Positions 18,358-27,437 of a stretch of DNA of 64,000 nucleotides are shown in pieces (position 1 is the first letter of the stretch; each line of letters starts with the position of its first letter). The position numbers and the translations under genes were made by a program. Where the stretch lies: assembly GCF_017912535.1 (NCBI RefSeq), contig NZ_JAERQK010000004.1:1-64000 (forward strand), written 5' to 3'. This DNA comes from Motiliproteus sediminis (lineage in GTDB: Bacteria > Pseudomonadota > Gammaproteobacteria > Pseudomonadales > Balneatricaceae). A model generated the notes under the pieces. It was not told the DNA's origin, made no database searches, and saw only the letters and a program-made list of their open reading frames with translations.

Positions 18358-18386
18358 AAAAGGGCAGCTCCGGCTGCCCTTTTTTG
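18358..18386 (+). terminator. intrinsic terminator after rplS
   Basis: The arms AGGGCAGC (18361-18368) and GCTGCCCT (18373-18380) pair perfectly around a four-base loop. They are preceded by AAA and followed by a T run, so this ends the rpsP operon. Confidence 0.92.
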
Positions 18387-18409
18387 TGCCCGGGTGGTAT
18401 AAACCGCGG

Positions 18410-19315
18410 ATGACCAAAACCACGCCCATTACCCCGGAGATCGATGCCTATCTGCAGATGCTGTGGTTCGAGAAAGGCCTCAGCGACAATACCCAGGCGG
18501 CCTATCGTCGTGATCTCGCCTCCTTTGATCGCTGGCTGCAGCAGCAGGCCGACTATACCCTGGTTGCGGCCACTCGATCAGATCTGCTGGCCTACCTGAC
18601 CTGGCGCATGCGTCAGCGCTACAGCGCCACCTCGACCGCGCGTGCGCTGTCCTGTCTGCGCGGCTTCTATCGCTACCTGATGCGTGAGCAGCGGATTGAG
18701 CAAGATCCAACGCTGCAGGTGGATAACCCCAAACTAGGGCGACCGCTCCCCAAAAGCCTGAGTGAAGCGGAGGTCGAGCAGTTGCTGGCGGCACCGGATC
18801 CTCAGGACCCCGTTGGCTTTCGTGACCGGGTGATGCTGGAGTTGCTCTATGCCTGCGGGCTGCGGGTCAGCGAGCTGGTGACGCTGGAGTTGTCGCACCT
18901 TAATCTGCGTCAGGGAGTCGTGCGTATCACCGGCAAGGGCGGCAAGGAGCGGCTGGTGCCGTTGGGCGAGGAGGCGCACCATTGGCTGATGCGTTATCTG
19001 CGTCGCGGGCGAGTGTTGCTCCTTGGCGATGGGGGAGGGGAGGTATTGTTTCCGAGCCGCCGCGGCACCATGATGACCCGGCAGACCTTTTGGTATCGGA
19101 TCAAGCACTACGCGCGTGAAGCTGGTATCGACAAGCCGCTGTCTCCTCACACGCTGCGCCACGCCTTTGCCACCCACCTGCTGAACCACGGCGCAGATCT
19201 GCGGGTAGTTCAGCTGCTGCTCGGCCACAGCGATCTCAGCACCACCCAGATCTATACCCATATCGCCCAGCAGCGGCTACAATCGATGCACCAGACACAC
19301 CACCCGCGCGGTTGA
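18410..19315 (+). CDS. xerD: site-specific tyrosine recombinase XerD
   Basis: This 301-residue tyrosine recombinase works with XerC at dif to resolve chromosome dimers. It has an N-terminal SAM-like domain (YLQMLWFEKGLSDNTQAAYR) and a catalytic domain with Arg in CGLRVSELVTL, Lys in TGKGGKERLVPL, HTLRHAFATHLL, LLGHSDLSTTQIYTH and the final Tyr. The size and its place before dsbC, as in E. coli, identify XerD rather than XerC. I use the ATG at 18410; an upstream start at 18386 would begin inside the rplS terminator. Confidence 0.94.
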   Translation: MTKTTPITPEIDAYLQMLWFEKGLSDNTQAAYRRDLASFDRWLQQQADYTLVAATRSDLLAYLTWRMRQRYSATSTARALSCLRGFYRYLMREQRIEQDPTLQVDNPKLGRPLPKSLSEAEVEQLLAAPDPQDPVGFRDRVMLELLYACGLRVSELVTLELSHLNLRQGVVRITGKGGKERLVPLGEEAHHWLMRYLRRGRVLLLGDGGGEVLFPSRRGTMMTRQTFWYRIKHYAREAGIDKPLSPHTLRHAFATHLLNHGADLRVVQLLLGHSDLSTTQIYTHIAQQRLQSMHQTHHPRG

Positions 19316-19378
19316 TGAACTCTCGCGCGCCGGTGGGCTCTAACCTCCACCAGTTACTCAATTTTCAACGAGGCGTTC

Positions 19379-20104
19379 ATGCAATTTAAATCCCTGATGA
19401 TGGCCACCACCCTGGCCGTGGCCTGCAGCCAGGCATTCGCTGCCGGCAACGAAGAACAGATCCGTAGCCGTCTTGAGGCGATCAATCCGCAGATTCAGGT
19501 GATGAGCGTCAAAGACTCCCCGATTGAGGGGGTGATGGAGGTCGCGCTGAGCAGTGGCGAAACGCTGTTTACCTCCAAGGATGGCGAGTACTTTCTGCTG
19601 GGTCAGCTCTACCAGGCCAAAGGCAACGGTTTTGTAAATCTCAGCGAGCAGCGCAAGAAAGGCTTTCGTGCCGAATCGCTCAAAGCACTGAACCCGGAGG
19701 ACATGGTGATCTTTTCTCCTGCGGGTGAAGTCAAAGCCACGGTGTACGCCTTTACCGATGTTGATTGCGGCTACTGCCGCAAGCTGCACAGTGAGATGGC
19801 GGACTACAACAAGGCCGGTATCGAGATCCGTTATCTGGCGTTTCCGCGGGCAGGCGTAGGTTCCGGTGCGTACAACAAGATGGTGTCGGTCTGGTGTGCG
19901 GATGACCGCCAGCAGGCGATGACGCAGACCAAGGCCGGTCAGGCGATCGCGGCCAAAGAGTGCGTCAATCCGGTGGCTGCCCAGTATCAACTGGGCCAAG
20001 AGTTCGGTGTTAATGGCACGCCGGCGCTGGTTTTTGAAGACGGGTCGCTGATGCCGGGCTACGTGCCGGCCGATCGTCTGGCGGCCTTTATCGAGATGAA
20101 CTAA
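19379..20104 (+). CDS. dsbC: periplasmic thiol:disulfide isomerase DsbC
   Basis: This 241-residue exported protein has a signal peptide ending near SQAFA/AG, an N-terminal dimerisation domain, and a thioredoxin-like domain with the active site CGYC in TDVDCGYCRKLH, followed by the cis-Pro loop VNGTPALVF. It reshuffles wrong disulphides and is kept reduced by DsbD. Its 3' end overlaps the convergent mak gene by 17 bases. It follows xerD by 63 bases. Confidence 0.95.
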   Translation: MQFKSLMMATTLAVACSQAFAAGNEEQIRSRLEAINPQIQVMSVKDSPIEGVMEVALSSGETLFTSKDGEYFLLGQLYQAKGNGFVNLSEQRKKGFRAESLKALNPEDMVIFSPAGEVKATVYAFTDVDCGYCRKLHSEMADYNKAGIEIRYLAFPRAGVGSGAYNKMVSVWCADDRQQAMTQTKAGQAIAAKECVNPVAAQYQLGQEFGVNGTPALVFEDGSLMPGYVPADRLAAFIEMN

Positions 20105-21011
20105 ACCCGCTATGCGAGTGCGGCCACAGCCAGGCCGCACCGCGTACCCCGCTGCTATCTCCATGGCGTGCCGGTAGCAGGCGGGTATCGACCCGGTCTG
20201 AAAAGACGTAGCGCTGCCAGCGTGCGGGGACTTCAGTGTATAGGGGGCGCATGTTTGACAGGCCGCCGCCCAACACGATCACCGCCGGGTCCAGCACGTT
20301 GATTACCCCCGCCAACCCCTTGGCCAGCCACTCGTAATAGCGCTCCAGTAGTCGCCGTGCGAGGGGCTCACTCTGTTCCGCCCGTTGTACCAACTCCTCT
20401 ACTCGCGTCAACGGTTGCCCGCCCGCCTGCTCATAATGGTGGCAGAGTCCGGGACCGCTGAGGTAGGTTTCGATGCAGCCGCGGAGACCGCAGTAGCAGG
20501 GCATGGCCAGATCATCGTCGCCGGCCCAGGGGAGCGGGTTGTGTCCCCATTCTCCGGCGATGCGGTTGGCACCGCTGAGCAGCTCTCCATTGATGACCAA
20601 GCCTCCACCAACGCCGGTTCCCACTATTACCCCGAACACAGTGGGCGCACCGGCAGCGGCACCGTCGCTTGCTTCTGACAAGGCGAAACAGTCGGCGTCG
20701 TTGGCGATTCGCACCGGGCGGCTGAGGCGCTTCTGCAGATCCTGGTCGAGTGCCTGGCCAATCAGGCAGGTGGAGTTGGCGTTTTTGATCCGCCCGGTCA
20801 GCGCCGAGATGGCACCGGGAATACCGATACCGATGGACGCTGAGCAATCCAGCTCCGTTTCGATTTGGTTGATCAGTCGGGTAATGGCATCGAGGGTGCC
20901 GAGGTAATCCCCCTGCGGGGTGGCTACGCGGCGACGCAGACGTTCGCTGTTATCCGCTGCGAGAGCGACCGCTTCGATTTTGCTGCCGCCAAGATCGATC
21001 CCGATGCGCAT
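20088..21011 (-). CDS. mak: ROK-family fructokinase (Mak type)
   Basis: This 307-residue sugar kinase begins MRIGIDLGGSKIEAVAL, has the ROK zinc motif CYCGLRGCIET, the segment AGEWGHNPLPW and the tail HGDSSGVRGAAWLWP. The start, middle and tail closely match E. coli Mak, the manno(fructo)kinase that phosphorylates fructose to fructose-6-phosphate. N-acetylglucosamine kinase is a related alternative. No sugar transporter is adjacent. Confidence 0.85.
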   Translation of the reverse strand: MRIGIDLGGSKIEAVALAADNSERLRRRVATPQGDYLGTLDAITRLINQIETELDCSASIGIGIPGAISALTGRIKNANSTCLIGQALDQDLQKRLSRPVRIANDADCFALSEASDGAAAGAPTVFGVIVGTGVGGGLVINGELLSGANRIAGEWGHNPLPWAGDDDLAMPCYCGLRGCIETYLSGPGLCHHYEQAGGQPLTRVEELVQRAEQSEPLARRLLERYYEWLAKGLAGVINVLDPAVIVLGGGLSNMRPLYTEVPARWQRYVFSDRVDTRLLPARHGDSSGVRGAAWLWPHSHSGFSSSR

Positions 21012-21043
21012 GCCATAACCCTGACTGTTATCTATGAGGCTAA

Positions 21044-21937
21044 TTAAAGCGCAAAAGCCAGTACCGCGGGAATAATCACCAGGCTGGCCATGTTGCCGAT
21101 TAAAACAATCGACGCCACCTGCTGGGGCTCCTGATGGTAGCGTTCGGCCACCATGTAGTTGAGTACAGCGGGTGGCAGCGCACTGAAGACCAGAAGAATC
21201 GAAAACTGTTCGTCCGACAGGTTAAGCCAGGGTTTGCAGGCCAGTGCACAAACAATGCCGGACAACGGACAGAGGATGGCGCCGAGCACGCCTTGACGCC
21301 AGCGGCCCAGCCCCACTTGGGCGATACGGATGCCGAGAGTGAACAACATCAGCGGAATCGATATCTGCCCCAGCAGGTCGATCGGCAGTGCCACCGCTTT
21401 CGGCAGGGTGATGCCCGAAAGGCTCCAGCCGACACCGGCGAAGGTGGCGACGATCATCGGCATCTTCAGCAGTTGCAGCGGGTGGCTGCGGCGATCAATC
21501 ATCGATATACCGAGGCTCATGTGCAGGGTGTTTTCGATGATGAACAGGATAACTGCGGCAGGCAGAGCCTGCTCGCCGAATGCGAGTACAATCAGTGGCA
21601 AGCCGAGGTTGCCCGAGTTGCTGAACATCATCGGCGGCAGAAAGGTCTGGGTGTTGAGTTTCAGCGCCCGAATGATGGGATAGCAGACCAGCCCCGATCC
21701 CAGCACCACGATCAGTGCGCCCACGGCCAATTCCTGATACTGGCTGAGGGGGAAGGCCTGGGTGGCAAGGGAGTGAAAAATCAGCGCCGGGACAAACAGG
21801 TCCATATTGGCGCGATTGGCGAATTCGATATCCGCTTCCCGCCGGCGGCCATAGAGGTAGCCGGTGAGTACGATGACGAACAGGGGAAAGACGGTTAAGA
21901 ATATCCGTTCAACCAGCTCGAACGAGGTCGCCGCCAT
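21044..21937 (-). CDS. AEC-family (auxin efflux carrier-like) transporter
   Basis: This 297-residue membrane protein has about ten spans in two repeats of five, each with a broken helix (FSNSGNLGLPLIVLAF in the first), as in AEC/bile-acid-fold carriers. Bacterial members move dicarboxylates such as malate or malonate, or other organic acids, but no substrate can be assigned. It lies between the universal stress protein and mak on the same strand and is probably in one transcript with mak. Confidence 0.85.
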   Translation of the reverse strand: MAATSFELVERIFLTVFPLFVIVLTGYLYGRRREADIEFANRANMDLFVPALIFHSLATQAFPLSQYQELAVGALIVVLGSGLVCYPIIRALKLNTQTFLPPMMFSNSGNLGLPLIVLAFGEQALPAAVILFIIENTLHMSLGISMIDRRSHPLQLLKMPMIVATFAGVGWSLSGITLPKAVALPIDLLGQISIPLMLFTLGIRIAQVGLGRWRQGVLGAILCPLSGIVCALACKPWLNLSDEQFSILLVFSALPPAVLNYMVAERYHQEPQQVASIVLIGNMASLVIIPAVLAFAL

Positions 21938-21960
21938 CCCCTGTATTTAGCGCGTCAGGC

Positions 21961-22443
21961 TTACTTGACGTGCGTTGGCACGACCAGAACAGGGCGGCCG
22001 GAGTACTTGATTACATGGCGGGTGGTGGCGCTGGAGCGGCCCAGTGAGTTGTGCGAGCCCATCACGATCATGTCGGCACTCAGTGCTTCGGCGGTATCGC
22101 AGATGGCATCGGTGTAGTTGCCTTCGACGACCATCGGTTCAATGTCCACTTTCACGCTTTCGTCGATGCCGTTGAGCTCTTCCTGACAGGCGGTGGCAAC
22201 GCGTTCCTGCATGGTTTTCTTGATGTTGTCGATGCCTTCGTCGTGCATCTTCTTGATCATATCCTGGGGCAGATAATTTTGAATCAGCGCATGGCCCATC
22301 TCACCAATCGGTTCAACCACATGCAGCATCACGATCTTGGCGTTGTAAAGGCTGGCAAGCTTCACTGCCTGACGGAATACCGGACGGGTGTGCTTGTCCA
22401 GCGTGGTGGTGTAGAGAATGGTTTTAACTACGGGCAGTGACAT
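21961..22443 (-). CDS. universal stress protein (UspA fold)
   Basis: This 160-residue single-domain Usp has the start TILYTTTLDKHTRPVFRQAV and the nucleotide-loop motif near the end, MGSHNSLGRSSATTRHVIKY, which fits the ATP-binding G-2X-G-9X-G(S/T) pattern reasonably well. AAGGAG lies just before the ATG. It follows dld by 54 bases and may be expressed with the lactate operon. Confidence 0.9.
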   Translation of the reverse strand: MSLPVVKTILYTTTLDKHTRPVFRQAVKLASLYNAKIVMLHVVEPIGEMGHALIQNYLPQDMIKKMHDEGIDNIKKTMQERVATACQEELNGIDESVKVDIEPMVVEGNYTDAICDTAEALSADMIVMGSHNSLGRSSATTRHVIKYSGRPVLVVPTHVK

Positions 22444-22497
22444 GTTGTGCTCCTTGGTCCTTAAGTCGGTGTCCTGTGACGCGGTTCGACCCCAGCG

Positions 22498-25341
22498 CTA
22501 GGCTGGTACCGCGCTGGTAGCGGCTTTGCTGCGGGTGCAGCGCTCTACCAGATAGACGATCGATTTATACTCTATACGACTATGGTATGACAAACCTATT
22601 TCGCAGGTGCGGCTAGTTGAGAACCCCTCTTTGCAATTGGCCGGCAGGGCATCATGAAGACCGCGGAGCGCTGAGGCGTTCAGTTCCGGGGTGGAAAAGC
22701 CCTTGTCACCGGCAAAGCCGCAGCAGGTGATCTGCTCCGGCACAATAACCTCTTTGGCGCAGCGCTTGGCCAGGGCGACCAGGGGTTCGGCCAGCCCCAT
22801 GCGGGTCGAGCTGCAGGTGACGTGCACAGCGACGGGATCCTCCTGCGGGGTGAATTCGAGCTTGTCGAGCATGTGCTCGTTGATGAACGCGACTGGCTCG
22901 TAGATCTTCAGCTCGGCGTCGATGGACTCCTTGATACGTAGGGTGCAGGGACTGGTGTCGGAGTAGATCGGGTATTCGCCGTTATTGGACGCCGCCAGCA
23001 GCGCTTTCTCGGTTTCATCTGCCTTGTAGTCCGCGGCATCGAACATCCCCTTGCTCTGGAACGGCATGCCGCAGCAAAGCTGGTCCAGCCCTTCAGGGTA
23101 GATCACTTCGAAGCCAGCCTTGCGCAGCAGTGCTTCAGTCACTTGGCTCAGTGCGCGTCCGTCGTTGCTGTCGCGTTGCGGACCCATGGTGCGGCTGGCA
23201 CAGCTGGGCCAGTACACCACCTTGGGCTTGGTGCTGTCGCTGACGGGCGATGGCTTGATTCTGGGGGCTGCCGTCGGCATGGTTGGCAACCATTGCTGAA
23301 CGGCACCGCCGGAGAGCTTGCGTGCGGCACCGGTTAGTTTGGTCATCGCTGTGGTTCCCAGGACCTTATGCGCCAGATTGGCAGCTGTGAACGCGGTGCG
23401 ACTGGCGGCTGCGATGCCGGCGAAGTGCTCGGCGGCCCACTGCGCCTTGCCAGTGTGCCGGGCGTTTTCCTCGCTGCGAATCGCACGGGTCAGATCGCCG
23501 GTGTTGATAGCCACCGGGCAGGCCGTTGAACAGAGGCCGCAGGCAGCGCAGGTCTCCGTGCCCTGATAGCGATAATCCTTGCGCAGCCTTTCCAGTCTCG
23601 CCGGGTTTTCGCCACTGGCTTCCAGGCGGGCAATTTCGCGGCGGATGACGATGCGCTGACGGGGGGTGAGTGTCATCGCCCGCGACGGACAAACCGGTTC
23701 GCAGAATCCGCATTCGATGCACTTGTCGATCAGCTCATGGGCGGCCGGTAGCGGCTTGAGGTTCTTCAGGTGGATCTGATCGTCACGGTTCAGCAGCACG
23801 CCGGGATTGATCAGGTTGTCCGGATCGAACAGTTCCTTGATCTCCCACATCAGCTGATAGGCTTCCGGTCCCCACTCCTGCTCTACATAGGGGGCCATGT
23901 TGCGGCCAGTGCCGTGCTCGGCCTTGAGCGAGCCGTCGTACTTGCCTACTACCAGATCGGCTACGGCATCCATCAACTGCTCGTAGCGGTCCACCTCGTC
24001 CTGGGTATCAAAGGACTGGGTAAAGACAAAGTGCAGATTGCCTTCCAGCGCATGGCCAAAAATCAGCGCTTCGTTGTAGTTGAGGCGGTGGAATATCTGG
24101 TGCAGGTCATGCACCGCTTCGGCCAGTTGCTCTACCGGGAAGGCGACATCTTCAATGATCACGGTCGTGCCAGTCTTGCGCACCGCGCCGACGGCCGGAA
24201 ACAGTCCTTTACGGATAGCCCAGAACTGGTTGTACTCGGCTGGATCAGAGGTGAAGTGTACCGGCTGAGCCGTTTCAAACTCCCCTAATGCGGAACTGAT
24301 GGCCGCCACTTTATTGGCCAGTTCCTGTTTGGAAGCGCCGCGAGTCTCCACCAGCAGCGCTGCCGCGTCTTCGCCCAGCTCTTTGATAAAGGGTGGCATG
24401 CCCGGTTTGTTCTCGACCGAGTGCAGGCCGGCACGGTCCATCAGCTCAACCGCCGATACCGGGGTTTGTTTCAGTCGCGCCACCGCCCGGCAGGTGATCT
24501 CAACCGAGGGGAAGAAAATAAGCGCAGAGGCTTTGTTGGGGTGTTCCGCGACGGTGCGGTAGGTGATTTCACTGATAAAACCGAGCGTACCTTCGGAACC
24601 GATCATCAGGTGCTGCAGGATCTCGAACGGGTCCTGGTGGTCCACCAGTGAATTAAGCGCATAGCCGGTGGTGTTCTTCAGCCGGTACTTGTGTCTAATG
24701 CGGTTGGCCAGCGTCTCATTCGCGCGAGTCTGTTGTCCCAGCGCTTCCAGCGCGTCGAGCAGCCCCTGATGGCTCTGACGGAAGCTGTCACGGCTGAGTT
24801 CGTTGCCGGTGTCCAGTTGGGTGCCATCGGCCAGTACCAGCTTCATGCTTTGGACCGTGTTGTAACTGTTTTGCGCGGTACCACAGCACATGCCGCTGGC
24901 ATTATTGGCGGCGATGCCACCGATCATCGCGGCGTTAATAGAGGCCGGATCAGGGCCAATCTTTTTGTGGAACGGGGCCAGGTAACGATTGGCATGGGCG
25001 CCAATTACGCCGGGTTGTAACGAGATGGTTGCGGCTTCTTCGCCGATGCGATGCCCTTTCCAGCCGTCGCCAAGCTGGATCAACACCGAGTCGGTAATCG
25101 CCTGGCCCGAGAGGCTGGTGCCGGCGGCACGGAAGGTTACCGGAATACGATCCTCGCGAGCGATAGATATGATACGCGCGACCTCGTCGGCGGACTCGAC
25201 CCGGACCACAATTTGGGGGATGAGGCGATAAAAGCTGGCGTCGGTACCGTAAGCCAGCGTGCGCAGCGGATCCCTGATCAGGCGTTGCTCGGGAATGAAT
25301 TCGGCCAAACGACGGTAAAAGGCGTGGTAGTCGGCGCTCAT
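22498..25341 (-). CDS. dld: FAD/Fe-S D-lactate dehydrogenase (quinone-linked)
   Basis: This is a 947-residue fusion. It has a PCMH-type FAD domain (TFRAAGTSLSGQAITDSVL), an FAD-oxidase C domain, two 4Fe-4S motifs (CIECGFCEPVCP near residue 540, CAACGLCSTACP near 595), and two CCG domains (CCGMPF near 755, CCGFAG near 873). The sequence closely follows the long D-lactate dehydrogenase of Pseudomonas lldP-lldD-dld loci, which oxidises D-lactate to pyruvate and passes electrons to quinone. It is last in the operon dctP-dctQ-dctM-dld. D-2-hydroxyglutarate is an alternative substrate for this architecture. Confidence 0.85.
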   Translation of the reverse strand: MSADYHAFYRRLAEFIPEQRLIRDPLRTLAYGTDASFYRLIPQIVVRVESADEVARIISIAREDRIPVTFRAAGTSLSGQAITDSVLIQLGDGWKGHRIGEEAATISLQPGVIGAHANRYLAPFHKKIGPDPASINAAMIGGIAANNASGMCCGTAQNSYNTVQSMKLVLADGTQLDTGNELSRDSFRQSHQGLLDALEALGQQTRANETLANRIRHKYRLKNTTGYALNSLVDHQDPFEILQHLMIGSEGTLGFISEITYRTVAEHPNKASALIFFPSVEITCRAVARLKQTPVSAVELMDRAGLHSVENKPGMPPFIKELGEDAAALLVETRGASKQELANKVAAISSALGEFETAQPVHFTSDPAEYNQFWAIRKGLFPAVGAVRKTGTTVIIEDVAFPVEQLAEAVHDLHQIFHRLNYNEALIFGHALEGNLHFVFTQSFDTQDEVDRYEQLMDAVADLVVGKYDGSLKAEHGTGRNMAPYVEQEWGPEAYQLMWEIKELFDPDNLINPGVLLNRDDQIHLKNLKPLPAAHELIDKCIECGFCEPVCPSRAMTLTPRQRIVIRREIARLEASGENPARLERLRKDYRYQGTETCAACGLCSTACPVAINTGDLTRAIRSEENARHTGKAQWAAEHFAGIAAASRTAFTAANLAHKVLGTTAMTKLTGAARKLSGGAVQQWLPTMPTAAPRIKPSPVSDSTKPKVVYWPSCASRTMGPQRDSNDGRALSQVTEALLRKAGFEVIYPEGLDQLCCGMPFQSKGMFDAADYKADETEKALLAASNNGEYPIYSDTSPCTLRIKESIDAELKIYEPVAFINEHMLDKLEFTPQEDPVAVHVTCSSTRMGLAEPLVALAKRCAKEVIVPEQITCCGFAGDKGFSTPELNASALRGLHDALPANCKEGFSTSRTCEIGLSYHSRIEYKSIVYLVERCTRSKAATSAVPA

Positions 25342-25367
25342 AACTAACTCTCAGGTTCGGGTTAGCG

Positions 25368-25390
25368 GCGGCCACCCAAATGGTGGCCGC
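25368..25390 (-). other. stem-loop between dctM and dld
   Basis: The perfect 9-bp arms GCGGCCACC and GGTGGCCGC flank a five-base loop between the two genes. No U run follows on the transcribed strand, so it is more likely an mRNA-stability or partial-attenuation element than a full terminator. Confidence 0.6.
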
Positions 25391-25432
25391 AATCAGAAGG
25401 TTGGCAGAGGGCGACGTTTGCCGCCCGGAGGT

Positions 25433-26818
25433 TTAGCTGTAAGCCGCGGCCGGCAACCAAACCACGATCTGCGGCCACAGGATCAGGATGGCAAGAGCCA
25501 GTAGCTGCAGGATGATGAACGGAATGACACCTTTGTAGATGTCGGCCAGCTTCACATCCGGCGGGCACACGCCCTTGAGGTAGAACAGGGCAAAGCCGAC
25601 CGGTGGCGTCAGGAACGAGGTCTGTAGCGCCATGGCCACCAACATCACGAACCACACCAATTCGGGGTTGTCGACGACACCATAGCCATCAATCTCAAAT
25701 CCAAGTGCGCTCACCACCGGTGCGATCAGCGGCAGGATGATCAGGGTGATTTCGATCCAGTCGAGGAAGAACCCCAGCAGGAAGATGATCGCCAGAATGA
25801 AGATTACGATACCGTAGGGGCCGAAGGGCAGGCCGTGCAGGAACGACTCGATCAGCTCATCACCGCCCAGCTCCCGCAGCACCAGTGCAAAACAGGTAGC
25901 GCCAATGAAGATGGCAAAGATGTACGCGGTGGTGTTGTAGGTACCCTGCATCACCTCTTTCAGTACACCGAAGTTAAACTTGCGGTTGTACATGGCCAGC
26001 AAGGTGGCACCCAGCGCACCGACACCTGAGGCCTCGGTGGGGGTGGCGATACCACCAAAGATGGAACCCAGTACGGCAAAAATGAGCAGCAAGGTCGGCA
26101 GAACGGCTTTGAGAACCTTGATAAAGGCTTCCATATTGATGCGCTTGGCATCGTCGGGAATCGGAGCCGAAGCCGGACTGAAAAAGCCCACCGCCAGTAT
26201 GTAGATAATGTACATTGCACCCAGCATCAGGCCGGGGAATACCGCACCCATGAACAGATCGCCCACGGACAGACCCAGTTGGTCGGCCATGATGACCAGC
26301 ATGATGCTGGGTGGGATCAGGATGCCGAGGGTGCCGGCGCTGGCGATGGTGCCGAGAGCCAGGGGCTTGGAATAGCCCTGTTGCAGCATGGACGGCAGTG
26401 ACATCACCGCCAGCAGTACTACGGAGGCGCCAATGATGCCGGTAGAGGCGGCCAGGATAATGCCGATGGCGGTGACGGTAATTGCCAATCCACCGCGAAC
26501 ACGTCCAAACAGCTCCTGCATGGACTGCATCAGTCTTTCAGCAACCCCGGATTTGTCCAGCATAATGCCCATGAATATGAACATGGGTAGGGCAACCAGT
26601 ATCCAGTTGTCCATGATTTTGTACAGGCGGTTGACCACCAGCCCCAGGGTGGTGAAATCCAGCCCGGTCATGGTGTCCATGTAGGCATCGGCGAAGTAAC
26701 CAATGAACGCGAAAATGACACCGATACCGCCGAGAACGTAGGCAACGGGAATGCCGGTGAATAGCAGCGCGATAAACGAGACGAACATCGCGATGACAAG
26801 AATTTCATTAATTTCCAT
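25433..26818 (-). CDS. dctM: TRAP transporter large permease DctM
   Basis: This 461-residue protein with about 12-13 hydrophobic spans is the DctM/TRAP large subunit, which carries the Na+-coupled elevator transport domain. Typical features are the N-terminal ILVIAMFVSFIALLFTGIPV and the loop ILIPPSIMLVIMADQLGLSV. It overlaps dctQ by ATGA. Together with dctP and dctQ it should import an organic acid; the adjacent dld makes lactate the best guess. Confidence 0.93.
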   Translation of the reverse strand: MEINEILVIAMFVSFIALLFTGIPVAYVLGGIGVIFAFIGYFADAYMDTMTGLDFTTLGLVVNRLYKIMDNWILVALPMFIFMGIMLDKSGVAERLMQSMQELFGRVRGGLAITVTAIGIILAASTGIIGASVVLLAVMSLPSMLQQGYSKPLALGTIASAGTLGILIPPSIMLVIMADQLGLSVGDLFMGAVFPGLMLGAMYIIYILAVGFFSPASAPIPDDAKRINMEAFIKVLKAVLPTLLLIFAVLGSIFGGIATPTEASGVGALGATLLAMYNRKFNFGVLKEVMQGTYNTTAYIFAIFIGATCFALVLRELGGDELIESFLHGLPFGPYGIVIFILAIIFLLGFFLDWIEITLIILPLIAPVVSALGFEIDGYGVVDNPELVWFVMLVAMALQTSFLTPPVGFALFYLKGVCPPDVKLADIYKGVIPFIILQLLALAILILWPQIVVWLPAAAYS

Positions 26819-27345
26819 CAGTGCTCTCCTCGCAGCAGCAGGGTCAGATCACGGATCAGGCGAGAGAGAACCGCCAGACCCAGCATGAAGAAGCTAGCCG
26901 GGATTACCGACTTGATCGCCCAGCGCCAGGGCAGTCCTGATGGGGATTCGGAGGATTCGTTAATGCGCCAGGCTTCGTAAACGAAGTCAAGGCTGTGCAC
27001 AAAAATCACGTAGATGAACGGGAAGACCAACGTCAGAATGCCGACGATCTCAATGATCTGCTTGGTCTTGGCGCGCAGACCGCCATAGAACAGATCTACG
27101 CGAACGTGAGCATTGTTGACCTGGGCATAGGACATGCCGAACATGACGCCAATGGCATACAGGTGCCATTGCAGCTCTTCAAGCACGATTAAGCCGCTGG
27201 AAAAGCCTTTACGCAGGACGACCTGGGCAATAATTACGAGCACAAGCGCGACGTAAGTCCAGGCAATAACGTTGCCTACGCTCTTGATAAAACGGTCGAT
27301 CCAGTCCGAGATCGGCACCGGACGAGAAGCTACTTGGTCAGTCAC
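26818..27345 (-). CDS. dctQ: TRAP transporter small permease DctQ
   Basis: This 175-residue protein with four hydrophobic segments is the small membrane subunit that partners DctM. It begins with GTG, and its stop overlaps the dctM start. The motif LEELQWHLYAIGVMFGMSYAQ, with HVRVDLF after it, is typical of the mannitol/lactate-type TRAP small subunits. Confidence 0.9.
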   Translation of the reverse strand: MTDQVASRPVPISDWIDRFIKSVGNVIAWTYVALVLVIIAQVVLRKGFSSGLIVLEELQWHLYAIGVMFGMSYAQVNNAHVRVDLFYGGLRAKTKQIIEIVGILTLVFPFIYVIFVHSLDFVYEAWRINESSESPSGLPWRWAIKSVIPASFFMLGLAVLSRLIRDLTLLLRGEH

Positions 27346-27384
27346 GGCAAGAACCTATACGGAGTGTGTGGTTGACTAAAGCGA

Positions 27385-27423
27385 GCCAACCACCGGCTCG
27401 GCTATATTCGAGCGGTGGCTGGC
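27385..27423 (-). other. long stem-loop between dctP and dctQ
   Basis: GCCAACCACCG and CGGTGGCTGGC pair with one mismatch, and a further inner GCTCG/CGAGC pairing extends the stem. Hairpins after a binding-protein gene often protect its mRNA and raise its level above the permease genes; here that role is inferred. Confidence 0.6.
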
Positions 27424-27437
27424 AGGGTGGTGCTAGC

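Noticed and set aside
21134-21898. 254-residue open frame opposite the AEC transporter
   Set aside because: It is a Gln/His/Arg-rich mirror of hydrophobic codons, typical of an antisense frame to a membrane protein.
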